This document shows positions 53,260-62,572 of a DNA stretch of 64,000 nt, in pieces. The first letter of the stretch is position 1. Each line of letters begins with the position of its first letter. A program made the translations under genes and the position numbers. The notes below the pieces were generated by a model. The model saw nothing but the letters and a program-made list of their open reading frames with translations, ran no database searches and was not told the DNA's origin. Source of the stretch: Albimonas sp963816545. Its GTDB lineage: Bacteria; Pseudomonadota; Alphaproteobacteria; Rhodobacterales; Rhodobacteraceae. The DNA lies in NCBI GenBank assembly GCA_963816545.1, contig CAWFLE010000006.1:124001-188000 (forward strand), read 5' to 3'.

Positions 53260-53481
53260 TCGGGCCTCCCTCCGGCCCGACCACGCAGACGGTCGGGCAG
53301 GGCGGGCGCGTGCGCGACGGGGTTTGCGGCAGCCTCCCATCGGCGCCGGCGGCGGCTTCGACCGGACAGGGCGTGCGCGAAGGGCTTCCCCTCGGCCCGC
53401 TCACGGGGACGAAAGCCCCGGCCGGGCAGGGCGGGGACGTCCGCCAGCGGGTTCACCCCCGCCTCCCGTCGGCCCGCTCAT
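53222..53481. repeat. four imperfect tandem copies of the rnpA-yidD junction
   Basis: Units of about 55-75 bases share GGGCAGGGCG-G--CGT-CGC-A-CGG and CCTCCC-TCGGCCCG. The outer copies are the true rnpA end and the true yidD start. The two inner copies code for degenerate versions of the same peptides (NPLADVPALPGRG, PFAHALSGR, NPVAHAPALPDR beside the real MRPLARVLALPVRG). Units run at about 53222-53281, 53287-53350, 53357-53411 and 53411-53481. Confidence 0.65.
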
Positions 53482-53911
53482 GCAGCTTGTCGATAGCCCT
53501 CTCGAGGTCCCGCAGCAGGTCCGGCCAGGCTCTGCCGGCCGTGTCGTCCCTGCGCCCGATAAGCACATAGTCCCAGCCGGGCCGCGCCCGCCCGGGCATC
53601 ACCTCGGCCGCCGCCGCGCGCAGGCGCCGCTTGGCCCGGTTCCGCGCCACGGCGTTGCCGACCTTCTTGGAACAGGTGAACCCGACCCGGACCTGCGGCG
53701 CCGCGGGCTCCTCGCCCGTGCGCACCCTTCCCTGGGTCATCATCGAGGCCGTGCCGTAGCGCGCGCCCCTCTGGGAGGCGGCGACGAAGTCCCGGCGCTT
53801 GAGCAGGCGACCGATGGAGGGGCCCGCAACGCCGGCGCCGCCGGCCTCGTCCGGCCGCTCTGCGGCCCCGGAGGAGGCTGCGGCGGACGTCGGAGGCGCG
53901 GCGGCGCTCAT
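53453..53911 (-). CDS. rnpA: ribonuclease P protein component RnpA
   Basis: A 152-residue protein subunit of RNase P, which with its RNA trims tRNA 5' leaders. The RNR motif is VGNAVARNRAKRRLRAAAAEV near 87-106, and KRRDFVAASQRGAR and VGFTCSKKV are also present. The first 30 residues (Ser/Ala/Pro-rich) extend the usual N-terminus. It follows rpmH by 43 bases, the usual cluster order. Confidence 0.9.
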   Translation of the reverse strand: MSAAAPPTSAAASSGAAERPDEAGGAGVAGPSIGRLLKRRDFVAASQRGARYGTASMMTQGRVRTGEEPAAPQVRVGFTCSKKVGNAVARNRAKRRLRAAAAEVMPGRARPGWDYVLIGRRDDTAGRAWPDLLRDLERAIDKLHERADGRRG

Positions 53912-53954
53912 GCGGCTGGCTCCCGTGCGGCGGGCCGAGGAGGCCCGCGGCGGA

Positions 53955-54092
53955 TCAGGCCGTCAGGTTCTTCCGGCCCTTGGCGCGGCGGCGGTTGATC
54001 ACCGCGCGGCCGTTCTTCGTCGCCATGCGGGCCCGGAAGCCGTGGCGGCGGGCGCGGACGAGCCGGCTCGGCTGGAAGGTGCGCTTGGACAT
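53955..54092 (-). CDS. rpmH: 50S ribosomal protein L34
   Basis: A 45-residue, highly basic ribosomal protein reading MSKRTFQPSRLVRARRHG, then FRARMATKNGRAVI and RRRAKGRKNLTA. It is one residue longer than the common 44 because of an added serine. It heads the rpmH-rnpA-yidD operon on the minus strand. Confidence 0.95.
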   Translation of the reverse strand: MSKRTFQPSRLVRARRHGFRARMATKNGRAVINRRRAKGRKNLTA

Positions 54093-54306
54093 CGCTCGGT
54101 CTCCTTGGGCTGGGGCCTCGCGCCCCCTCCGCGCCGCGCCCGTGGGGCGGCCGCGCGGACGTCTGAAAATCCGGAGCGCGTCGGATAAGGCCGGGGGGGC
54201 CGTCTGTCAATGCCCGGGCCCAGATCAATGGCCCGTGAGGCGGCTTTCCCTGCGCCCGCCGCGCCTGACATACCAGAGGCCCGGCAGCCGCAGAAGGACC
54301 CCTCGC

Positions 54307-55035
54307 ATGAGCCCCAGGCAAGAGGAGCCGCGCGCCGGATGGCGGCGCTGGTGGCCGCTGGCGCTCGTCGCCGCGGGGGCGGTCTGCGCCTGGTGGCTGT
54401 TCGGCGACAGCCTCAGCTTCGAGACCCTGCGCGAGAACCGCGAGGCGCTGCTGGACTGGCGGGACCGCAACTGGGCGCTCGCCGCCGGGGCCTACTTCCT
54501 GGCCTATGCGGGCGCGGTGGCGTTCTCCATCCCCGGCGCGCTGGCGATGACGCTGACGGGGGGGTTCCTGTTCGGGCTGGTGTGGGGGACGCTTCTGACC
54601 CTCTTCGCGGCGACGCTGGGGGCGACGGCGATCTTCCTCGCGGCCAGGACCTCGCTTGGGGACCGGCTGGGCGCCAAGCTGGAGGGGCGGGGCGGCTGGA
54701 TGGCTCGCCTGAGGCGCGGGGTGGAGGAGAACCAGGCCTCGGTCCTGCTGCTGATGCGGCTGGTGCCGGCGGTGCCGTTCTTCCTGGCCAACCTGGCGCC
54801 GGCCTTCCTCGGGGTGGCTTTGCCGACCTTCGTGTGGACCACCTTCGTGGGCATCGCGCCGGGCACGGCGGTCTACACCTGGGTCGGCGACGGGCTGGGC
54901 GCGGTGTTCGAGGCCGGGGGGACCCCGGATCTCGGGCTGATCTTCGAGCCGCAGATCTTGGGGCCGCTGCTGGCGCTGTGCGCGCTCGCGGCCCTGCCGA
55001 TGATCCTGAAGGCCTGGCGGAGGAGAGGGGCATGA
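54307..55035 (+). CDS. TVP38/TMEM64 family membrane protein
   Basis: A 242-residue membrane protein of the DedA/VTT superfamily. The family core is FSIPGALAMTLTGGFLFGLVWGTLLTLFAATLGATAIFLAAR (about 76-117) and LVPAVPFFLANLAPAFLGVALPTFVWTTFVGIAPGTAVYTWVG. Homologues are proposed to move or scramble lipids, which is not shown here. It overlaps the downstream disulfide reductase by ATGA, a common pairing. Confidence 0.87.
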   Translation: MSPRQEEPRAGWRRWWPLALVAAGAVCAWWLFGDSLSFETLRENREALLDWRDRNWALAAGAYFLAYAGAVAFSIPGALAMTLTGGFLFGLVWGTLLTLFAATLGATAIFLAARTSLGDRLGAKLEGRGGWMARLRRGVEENQASVLLLMRLVPAVPFFLANLAPAFLGVALPTFVWTTFVGIAPGTAVYTWVGDGLGAVFEAGGTPDLGLIFEPQILGPLLALCALAALPMILKAWRRRGA

Positions 55036-56440
55036 GCGTGCTGACACCGGATCTTTGCGTGATCGGGGCGGGCTCCGGGGGCCTCTCGGTCGCCGCGGGG
55101 GCGGCCCAGATGGGAGCGGAGGTGGTCCTGATCGAGGGCGGCGAGATGGGGGGGACTGCCTCAACTACGGCTGCATCCCCTCCAAGTCCCTGATCGCGGC
55201 CGCGAAGGCCGCCCATGCGCCGGAGCTTGGGGAGAGGCTGGGCGTCCACGGCCGGGCGGAGGCGGATTTCGCCGCCGTGCAGGCCCATGTGCGCCGGGTG
55301 ATCGAGAGCATCGCCCCCCACGATTCGCAGGCGCGGTTCGAGGGGCTGGGCGTCACCGTGATCCGCGGCTGGGCGCGCTTCACCGGGCCGGAGGAGGTGG
55401 AGGCGGAGGGCGTGCGCATCCGCGCCCGGCGCTTCGTGATCGCGACCGGCTCCTCGCCCGCCGTGCCGCCCGTCCCGGGGCTGGCGGAGCTGCCGTACCT
55501 GACCAACGAGACGCTGTTCGATCTGCGCGAGCGGCCCGAGCGCCTGCTGATCCTGGGCGGCGGCCCCATCGGGCTGGAGATGGCGCAGGCGCACCGGCGG
55601 CTGGGGTGCGAGGTCACGGTGCTGGAGGGGGGCGCCGCGCTGGGCAAGGAGGACCCGGAGCTGGTGGGCGTGGTCCTCTCGCGCCTTCGGGCCGAGGGGG
55701 TGGAGATCGTGGAGGGGGCGAAGATCGCCCGCGCCTCGGGCGAGGCGGGGGCGGTGACGCTGGAGGCCGAGGACGGGCGGAGCTGGACCGGCACCCATCT
55801 GCTGGTGGCGGCGGGGCGGACGCCGAACCTGGACCGGCTGGACCTGAAGGCGGCGGGGGTGCGCCGGAACAAGGCGGGGGTGAAGGTGGATGCGGGGCTG
55901 CGCGCCTCCAACCGGCGGGTCTATGCGGTGGGGGATGCGGCGGGGGGGATGCAGTTCACCCATGTCGCGGGCTGGCACGGGGGGCTGGTGGTGCGCAACG
56001 CCCTGTTCCGGCTGCCGGTGAAGGCCGAAGGCGCCGTGCCGCGGGTGACCTACACCAATCCCGAGCTGGCGCAGGTGGGGCTGACCGAGGCGGAGGCGCG
56101 CAAGGCGCACGGGCGCCGGCTGGAGGTCATCCGGGTCGGCTATGACGAGAGCGACCGGGCCCGGGCCGAGGGGCTGGAGGAGGGGATGGTGAAGCTGATG
56201 GCCGTGGGGGGGAAGCCGGTGGGCGCGGGGATCGTGGGCGCGCAGGCGGGAGAGCTGATCTCGCTCTGGACGCTGGCGATCTCGGCCGGGATCAGGCTGT
56301 CGGCGGTGGCGGGGATGGTGGCGCCCTATCCGACGCTGGGGGAGCTGAACAAGCAGGCGGCGGGGCGGTATTACTCGCCGAAGCTGTTCGGGAGCCCGTG
56401 GGTGAAGCGCGGGGTCCGGGCGCTGGCGAAGCTGGGCTGA
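55032..56440 (+). CDS. FAD-dependent pyridine nucleotide-disulfide oxidoreductase (LpdA/MerA-like), frame disrupted
   Basis: About 470 residues. The FAD motif is VIGAGSGGLSVAAGAAQMGA near 10-29, the redox pair CLNYGCIPSK near 41-50, the NAD motif LILGGGPIGLEMAQAHRRLG, and the C-terminal APYPTLGELNKQA dimer interface. A missing G near 55149 (a run of seven where eight are expected) breaks MGG/DCLNYGC. It lacks the usual C-terminal HAHPT; its own end is VKRGVRALAKLG. Coupled to TVP38 by ATGA. The substrate disulfide is unknown. Confidence 0.87.
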
Positions 56441-56788
56441 GGGGGCCGCCGCGCCGCGGTCCCGCCTGTGGCGGCGCGGGCGCCCGCGGCGGGCTGCGGA
56501 GGGCGGAGCCCGTGGCGGGGGGCGGCGTCGCTGCGGGCGTCGGCGGGGCCGGGCTGCCGGGGCGGTTCCGTCCGTGGCGGCGGAGGCGCCTCGCGGCGGA
56601 GGAGCGGCGTCCGCGCGGGCGAGGCGGTGGGGCGGGCCGCCGCCCGCGCCGCTCCGCCCGGGGGACAGGGGCGCGGCCGCCCGCCACTGGCGCGGCGCCC
56701 CCGGCATCACTAGAATCCTCCCCGAGGGCGGCGGCCGGCATCCTCCGGCCGCCTCCCGGAAAAGGGCGGGCCTGCGGGCCCTTGCGGG
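56441..56788. other. very GC-rich spacer before the histidine kinase
   Basis: About 350 bases with no supportable gene. Near 56729 a hairpin GGCGGCCGG-CATCCT-CCGGCCGCC could terminate the oxidoreductase transcript. Confidence 0.4.
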
Positions 56789-58228
56789 ATGCTGCTGATA
56801 CGAAGCCTGTCCGGACGCCTGCTGCTGCTGACCGTGCTGTTCGTCATGCTGGCGGAGGTGCTGATCTTCGCGCCCTCGGTCGCGAGCTTCCGCGAGTCCT
56901 ATCTGCAGGAGCGGCTGGAGAGGGCGCAGATCGCGTCGCTCGCGCTGCTGGCGACGCCGGACGACATGGTGACGCCGGAGCTGGCGAAGGAGCTGCTGAG
57001 GACCGCCGAGGTGCTCAACATCGTGCTGCGCCGCGACGAGGCGCGGGAGCTGATCCTGGCGATGCCCATGCAGGACATGGTGGACGAGACCTACGACCTG
57101 CGCGACGCCAGCGCGTGGGAGCTGCTGGCGGACGGGCTGGCGGCGCTGGCCGGGCCGGCGGACCGGGTGATCCGGGTGATCGGCGTGCCGGTGCGGGGCG
57201 GGGGCGTGGCCATCGAGGCGACGATGGAGGAGGGGCGCCTGCGCGAGGCGATGATCGCCTACGGGCTCAGGGTGCTGGGGCTGTCGCTGGTGATCTCGGC
57301 GATCACGGGGGTGCTGATCGCGCTGGCGCTGCGGCGCTTCCTGGTGCGGCCGATGACGCGGGTGATCGGCAACATGCGCCGCTTCGCCGAGGACCCGGAA
57401 GACCCGTCGCGGGTGATCGCGCCGTCCTCCGGCATTGCGGAGATCGCGGAGGCGGAGGCGACGCTGGCGCGGATGCAGACCGACCTGCGCGCGGCGCTGC
57501 GCCAGCGGGCGCGGCTGGCGGCGATGGGGGAGGCGCTGGCCAAGGTGAGCCATGACCTGCGCAACCTGCTCCAGACCGCGCAGCTTCTGGCGGACCGGCT
57601 GGAGGGATCGGAGGACCCGCGGGTGGCGCGGATCGGGCCGAAGATCATCCGCTCGCTGGACCGGGCGGCGGCGCTGTGCGCCTCGACGCTGGACTACGGC
57701 AAGGCGGAGGAGCCGGCGCCGGTGATCCGCAACGTGGCCCTGCGGGCGCTGGTGGAGGAGGTGGGCGACAGCGTCTTCCCCGACCGCCATGAGGAGGAGG
57801 ATGCGCGCCGGGCAGGGGGCGTGCGCTTCGCCAACGCGGCGCCGGAGGGGCTGACGGCGCTGGCCGACCCCGACCAGCTGCTGCGCGTGCTTGTGAACCT
57901 CGCGCGCAACGCCCGTCAGGCGATGGACGGGGCGGGCGCCGCGGGAGAGGTCAGGATCGAGGCGAAGCGGGAAGGAGAGACCGTGGTCATAGACGTGACG
58001 GACCAGGGGCCGGGCCTGCCGGAGCAGGCGCGCGCCAACCTGTTCACGCCCTTCAAGGGCGGGGCGCGGCGCGGGGGGGCGGGGCTGGGCCTCGCCATCG
58101 CCGCGGAGCTGGCGCGGGCGAACGGGGGGCGGGTGGAGCTGGCGCGGTCCACCACCGAGGGCGCGGCCTTCCGGGTTCACCTGCCCGCCGGCCTGCCGGC
58201 CGGACGCGGACGCGAGGACGCGGCATGA
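56789..58228 (+). CDS. sensor histidine kinase
   Basis: A 479-residue membrane kinase: N-terminal helix LLLLTVLFVMLAEVLIFA, a periplasmic sensing domain of about 130 residues, a second helix (LRVLGLSLVISAITGVLIALAL), a HAMP-like linker and then a HisKA-like helix with KVSHDLRNLLQTAQLL (phospho-His near 255). The ATPase has N (VNLARNARQAMDG), G1 (DQGPGLP) and G2 (GGAGLGLAIAAEL) boxes. No response regulator adjoins it, and it overlaps the P1 peptidase by ATGA. Confidence 0.9.
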   Translation: MLLIRSLSGRLLLLTVLFVMLAEVLIFAPSVASFRESYLQERLERAQIASLALLATPDDMVTPELAKELLRTAEVLNIVLRRDEARELILAMPMQDMVDETYDLRDASAWELLADGLAALAGPADRVIRVIGVPVRGGGVAIEATMEEGRLREAMIAYGLRVLGLSLVISAITGVLIALALRRFLVRPMTRVIGNMRRFAEDPEDPSRVIAPSSGIAEIAEAEATLARMQTDLRAALRQRARLAAMGEALAKVSHDLRNLLQTAQLLADRLEGSEDPRVARIGPKIIRSLDRAAALCASTLDYGKAEEPAPVIRNVALRALVEEVGDSVFPDRHEEEDARRAGGVRFANAAPEGLTALADPDQLLRVLVNLARNARQAMDGAGAAGEVRIEAKREGETVVIDVTDQGPGLPEQARANLFTPFKGGARRGGAGLGLAIAAELARANGGRVELARSTTEGAAFRVHLPAGLPAGRGREDAA

Positions 58229-59278
58229 GCGGCGCGCGGCCGGGGGCGCGCAACCTGCTGACCGACGTGGCCGGGCTGCGGGTCGGCAACGCCGAGGACG
58301 AGGACGCCCGCACCGGCGTCACCGTGGTGCTGGCCGACGGACTGGTCTGCGCCGGCGCCGACGTGCGCGGCGGCGGGCCGGGGACGCGGGAGGTGGACGT
58401 GCTGTCGCCCGAGAACCTGGTGGGGCGGGCGCATGCGGTGGTGCTTGCGGGGGGCTCGGTGCTGGGGCTCGGGGCGGCGGATGCGGTGACGGCGGCGCTG
58501 TCGGCGCGGGGCGTGGGGCTTGCGGTGCATCCGGGGCACCCGCCGGCGCCGATCGTGCCCTCGGCGATCCTCTATGACCTGACCGAGCGCTCGCAGGCGG
58601 CCTTCGCCTCGGGGCCTCCCTATGGGCGGCTGGGGCGGGAGGCGCTGGAGGCGGCGGCGGCGGACTTCGCGCTGGGCTGCGCCGGCGCGGGCAGGGGGGC
58701 GAATTGCGGGACGATGAAGGGGGGGCTGGGCTCGGCCTCCATGGCCGTGCCGGGCGCGGCGGAGGACGGGGCGCGAGGCGACGGTCGCGGCGCTGGTGGC
58801 CGCCAACCCCGTGGGCGGCGTGGTGCTTCCCGGCGCCCGCGTCTTCTGGGCCTGGCCGTTCGAGCAGCAGGTGGACGGGGCGTGGGAGTTCGGCGGCCTG
58901 CGCCCGAACCCCGCCATGGCGCCGGTCAGCGAGCCCTTTCCGCCCGAATGCCGCCTCGCGCCCCCCGGCGCCGCGACGGCCATCGGGGTCGCGGCCACGG
59001 ATGCGGACCTGACCACGGCGGAGTGCCGGAGGTTCGCGATGATGGCGCAGGACGGTCTCGCCCGCGCGATCCGGCCCGCGCACACGCCGATGGACGGCGA
59101 CACGATCTTCGCCCTGGCGACCGGGCGGCGTCCGCTGGGCGAGGGGCCTGTGCGGGCGCGGCGGCTGGCGGCGCTGGGCTCCGCGGCGGCGGACTGCGTG
59201 GCGCGGTCGGTGGCGCGGGGGGCGTATCTGGCGGTGTCGGACGCGGGGGGGCGGCCGGCATGGCGGGACCTCGGATGA
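58225..59278 (+). CDS. P1 family peptidase (DmpA / L-aminopeptidase D-esterase), reading frame disrupted
   Basis: About 350 codons of an S58-type N-terminal nucleophile hydrolase. DVAGLRVGNAEDEDARTGVTVV, GGSVLGLGAADAV, NCGTMKGGLGSASM and RPAHTPMDGDTIFALATG are family motifs. An extra C near 58774 separates AEDGA from EATVAALVAANPVGGVV; corrected, the frame is whole. These enzymes cleave N-terminal residues or amides after autoproteolysis. The start overlaps the kinase stop, so both are made from one message. Confidence 0.83.
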
Positions 59279-59357
59279 TCCTGGACGGGGGCCTTGCAAC
59301 GCCCGACGCGGGCCGCTAAAGACCCCGCACGCGCCGCGGTCGAGGCCGCCGCGCCCT

Positions 59358-59434
59358 GCACCGGTAGCTCAGCTGGATAGAGCACCAGACTACGAATCTG
59401 GGGGTCGGGGGTTCGAATCCTCCCCGGTGCGCCA
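59358..59434 (+). tRNA. tRNA-Arg (ACG)
   Basis: A 77-base cloverleaf: acceptor GCACCGG/CCGGTGC, anticodon stem CCAGA/TCTGG with loop CTACGAA (anticodon ACG), T-arm with GTTCGAATCC and encoded CCA. Its 3' half is the likely integration site for the integrase that starts 63 bases downstream. Confidence 0.95.
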
Positions 59435-59496
59435 CCTCTCTCCTCAAGCCGTTGTCATGCCTCAGCGTTTGTCGCGGGACAGAGCGAGCGTAGGAC

Positions 59497-60060
59497 ATGG
59501 CGGAGAACATTTCGCGCCTTCATTGCTTCCAGAAAAACGGGATCTGGTACTTCGCCAGGCGCGTTCCCACGGACTTGCAGGGGCACTACGTGTCGGGTCG
59601 TATCTCATACTCCCTGCGGACCCGATCGCGTGCCGTGGCTGCATCCAGGGCCAGCCGGGCGGCTCAGCAGCTGGACGAGTACTGGTATCACCTGAGGCTT
59701 CAGCGGACCGACCTGCCGGGAAGGCATCTTCTGCGGATGGTCGATGCCTCAGTGAAACCAGCCCATGTTCCGCCCGCCGCAAATGACGATGTGGTCAAGC
59801 TTTCCGAAGCCGTGGCCGTCTATCTTCGGCTCAAGGGATCTGACCGCCCCGCCTCCTATCGGTTGGCTGCGGAACGGGCGTGCGGGTATGTCATCGACGT
59901 TTGCGGCGACCGCGAGATAACCAGCTACACGCGACGGGACGCGAATGCCTTTCGGGATGCCCTGCTGGCGAAAGGGCTGGCCGGCAGCAGCATAACGAGG
60001 ATCTTTGCGGCGGTGCGGGCGATCACCAACTTTGCAGCCGCTGAAGCCGGGATCGAACTT
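59497..60060 (+). pseudogene. tyrosine recombinase (integrase), truncated by an IS element
   Basis: About 188 N-terminal codons. LHCFQKNGIWYFARRVPTDL resembles the DUF6538 arm-binding start, and VAVYLRLKGSDRPASYRLAAERACGYVIDVCGDREI the core-binding (SAM-like) domain. The catalytic domain with its Arg-His-Arg-Tyr residues is missing: the frame enters the end of an IS at 60060, just after AAEAGIEL, and no 3' part is found beyond it. The integrase is therefore inactive unless supplied elsewhere. Start is ATG at 59497. Confidence 0.85.
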
Positions 60061-60161
60061 GACCTGACCCCTTGTTTCTCCTCCACGGCGTGCTGGGATC
60101 CCGACCGACTGTGCTCTGAGCCCTTGGTCTGGACCGCCGGAAGCTGGAGTTTTCCGGCTCT

Positions 60162-61010
60162 TCACGATGACGGGCTGGCTGCGCCATCGGGATAATGCAT
60201 GGCGATCGGGACGTTGTATCCGATCGCGCTGTGGGGTCGGTCCTCGTTGTAGTCTCTGCGCCAATCTTCCAGCTTTTCGCGGGCGTCGGCAAGGCTCATG
60301 AACCAGTGGGCGTTCAGGCACTCCGCCCGGAGCTTGCTGTTGAAGCCTCGATGAACCCGTTGTCGGTCGGCTTGCCGGGCCGCGAGAAGTCCAGGGTGAC
60401 GTCGTTGGCATAGGCCCAGAGGTCGAGGTCGCGGGAGATGAACTCGCTGCCGTTGTCGACCCGGATCGTCTGCGGATAGCCGATCTGGCGGCAGACCCGT
60501 TCCAGCGTCTGCACCACGTCCTCGCCGCGATAGGCGAACCGGGGATCGGCCGCCGGGCAGAGCCGGGAATGGGTGTCGACGACGGTCAGGATCCGGAGCT
60601 TCTTGCCCGTGGCGAGCTGGTCGTGGACGAAGTCCATCGCCCAGACATCGTTCGGCCCGACGGCTTCCTGGCGGTCCTCCCGCAGCTTCGCCTTCACCCG
60701 GCGCTTCGGGTGCTTGTTGCGCAGCTGAAGCCCCAACTCGTTGTAAATCCTGCGGGTCTTCTTCATGTTGATCACCCAGCCCTCGCGGCGCAGCAGCACA
60801 TGCACGCGGCGGTAGCCGTAGCGCACGCGCGTCTCGCAGATCTCCTTGATCCGTCTCTCGACGGCCAGCCTGGTCGGTGCGCCGGGACTTGTAGTGGTAA
60901 CGTGGAGCGTGTCGAAGCGAGAGGGCCCCACAAGCCCCGCCGGATCGACACGCCCCAATCGATGCACATCCCGCGAACCAGCTCGCGCATCCGGCCAGGC
61001 TTCAGAGCTT
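60162..61010 (-). CDS. IS3-family transposase OrfB (integrase core), reading frame disrupted
   Basis: DDE transposase: VGPNDVWAMDFVHDQLATGKKLRILTVVD supplies the first Asp, TIRVDNGSEFISRDLDLW the second, and FSRPGKPTDNGFIEA the Glu. It ends ...RPHSAIGYNVPIAMHYPDGAASPSS with a stop at 60162. Single-base changes disrupt it near 60345 (missing base before the FNSKLRAECLN stretch), 60872 and 60936. OrfB of this family is normally made by frameshift from orfA. Confidence 0.8.
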
Positions 61011-61269
61011 TCGGCGGATGACGTCCTGCAACATCTCCCGGTCGAGCGTCAGGTCGGCGACGATCTTCTTCAGCCGCGCGTTCTCGTCCTCGAGCGCCTT
61101 CAGCCGCCGCATCTCGTCCGGCAGCAGCCCGCCGTACTCGCTTCTTCCAGTTGAAGTAGGTCGCCTGGCTGATCCCCGCCTTGCGGCAGATCTCCGCGAC
61201 CGGCGTGCCTTCCTCGCCCTGCTTCAGCACGAACGCCTTCTGCGCCTCCGTGAACCTCGATGCCTTCAT
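61002..61269 (-). CDS. IS3-family transposase OrfA, reading frame disrupted
   Basis: About 88 residues, helix-turn-helix plus coiled coil: MKASRFTEAQKAFVLKQGEEG, then ICRKAGISQATYFNWKK and, after one extra base near 61140, EYGGLLPDEMRRLKALEDENARLKKIVADL. It binds the IS ends and dimerises. The stop at 61002 overlaps the orfB frame. Confidence 0.8.
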
Positions 61270-61368
61270 CGTTCTCCGCTCCTCTCCCAGCCAGGAAAGC
61301 GTAGCCGAAAACTCCAGCTTCCGCGGTCCAGTTCTCAGGGGGCAGAGCAGACTGGAAGGGACCGGACG

Positions 61369-61640
61369 ATGAAGCGCAGCAGGTTCACGGAAGAGCAGAT
61401 CATCGGCGTTCTGCGGGAGCAGGAGGCCGGGGCCACGGTGGCGGACCTATGCCGCAAGCACGGGATGTCATCGGCGACGTTCTACGCGTGGAAGGCGAAG
61501 TACGGCGGGATGGACGTCTCCGACGCGAAGCGGCTGAAGGCCCTCGAGGACGAGAACGCCCGGCTGAAGCGGCTCTAGGCCGACGCGATGCTCGACAACG
61601 CCGGGTTGAAGGATCTGCTGTCAAAAAAATGGTGACGCCC
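61369..61640 (+). CDS. IS407-like transposase OrfA with an in-frame TAG
   Basis: MKRSRFTEEQIIGVLREQEAG, then LCRKHGMSSATFYAWKAKYGGMDVSDAKRLKALEDENARLKRL is the orfA HTH/leucine-zipper. A TAG stop at 61576-61578 sits where the family has a leucine. The next residues (ADAMLDNAGLKDLLSKK) continue to match, up to a run of seven A at 61624-61630, the usual slippery site for making the OrfAB fusion. The TAG would block that fusion. Confidence 0.78.
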
Positions 61641-62557
61641 GCCGTGAAGCGGGAGGCGGTCGCGCATCTCCGTGCCTGCACGGGATGAGCGAGCGGCGGG
61701 CGTGCACCTTGATCTCGGCGGACCGCAGCTCGGTCCGCTACCGAAGCCGGCGCCCCGACGATGCTGGCCTGCGCCGGCGCCTGCGCGAGCTGGCGGAGCA
61801 GCGCCGGCGGTTCGGCTATCGCCGGCTGCATGTGCTGTTGCGTGCGGAGGGCTGGGCCATGAACCGCAAGAAGACCCAGCGGCTCTACGGTGAGGAGGGG
61901 CTGGCTGTGCGGCGGCGCAGATCCCGCCGCCGGATCGCGGTCGCGCGCACGCCGATACCGGCGCCGGACGGACCGAACAGCCGCTGGTCGATGGACTTCG
62001 TGCATGACCAACTGGCCGGCGGAGGCAGGTTCCGCGTGCTGAACATCATCGACGACGTGACGAAGGAGTGTCTGGCGGCGATCCCGGACGCCTCGATCTC
62101 CGGCAGACGGGTCGTCCGGGAGCTGAAGGTCCTCATCGAGACCCGCGGCAAGCCACGCATCGTGGTCAGCGACAACGGGACGGAGTTCACCTCGACGGCC
62201 GTCCTGACCTTCGCGCAGGCGGAGAAGCTGGACTGGCGATACATCGCGCCGGGAAAGCCGACCCAAAACGCCTTCGCCGAGAGCTTTCAGGGCCGGATGC
62301 GGGACGAATGCCTCAACGAGCACCTGTTTTTCTCGATGAACCACGTCCGGGCGATCCTCCGCGGATGGGTCGACGACTACAACACCGTGAGGCCGCACTC
62401 GGCGATCGGCTACATGACGCCGGCCGCCTACGCAGCCTCCCTGAAACCGCAATGGGCATCGCCGCTGCACGACCTCGAAGGCTCCGCGCCGCTGCCCATT
62501 GCTCACGCCGCCCTGACGGGCAAATCTCAACCCACGATTCCGGCCGCCCGCGGATGA
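61631..62557 (+). CDS. IS407-like transposase OrfB, one-base break near its start
   Basis: MVTPAVKREAVAHLRAC, then after a missing base near 61680 GMSERRACTLISADRSSVRYRSRRPDD. The DDE catalytic core is complete: SMDFVHDQLAGGGRFRVLNIIDD, RIVVSDNGTEFTSTAV and GKPTQNAFAESFQGRMRDECLNEH. Length and motifs match the IS407 group of IS3. The stop is 4 bases before the right terminal repeat. Confidence 0.82.
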   Translation, partial: GDARREAGGGRASPCLHGMSERRACTLISADRSSVRYRSRRPDDAGLRRRLRELAEQRRRFGYRRLHVLLRAEGWAMNRKKTQRLYGEEGLAVRRRRSRRRIAVARTPIPAPDGPNSRWSMDFVHDQLAGGGRFRVLNIIDDVTKECLAAIPDASISGRRVVRELKVLIETRGKPRIVVSDNGTEFTSTAVLTFAQAEKLDWRYIAPGKPTQNAFAESFQGRMRDECLNEHLFFSMNHVRAILRGWVDDYNTVRPHSAIGYMTPAAYAASLKPQWASPLHDLEGSAPLPIAHAALTGKSQPTIPAARG

Positions 62558-62572
62558 GCGCAAGGGGTCAGG

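Larger units (their letters stand above)
60130..61330 (-). mobile_element. IS3-family element nested in the first
   Basis: About 1.2 kb between near-perfect 28-bp inverted repeats starting TGGACCGC at the left (60130) and ending GCGGTCCA at the right (61330). The left copy carries two extra C bases relative to the right. It encodes orfA and orfB on the minus strand. Its insertion separates the host IS's left terminal repeat from that IS's transposase genes. Confidence 0.8.

Noticed and set aside
54413..58180. 1255-residue open frame on the minus strand
   Set aside because: Antisense to TVP38, the oxidoreductase and the kinase, all with strong family motifs. The frame exists because stop codons are rare in antisense GC-rich DNA.
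61576..61578. TAG read as pyrrolysine or suppressed codon in orfA
   Set aside because: No evidence of recoding machinery; a point mutation or error in an inactive IS is simpler.
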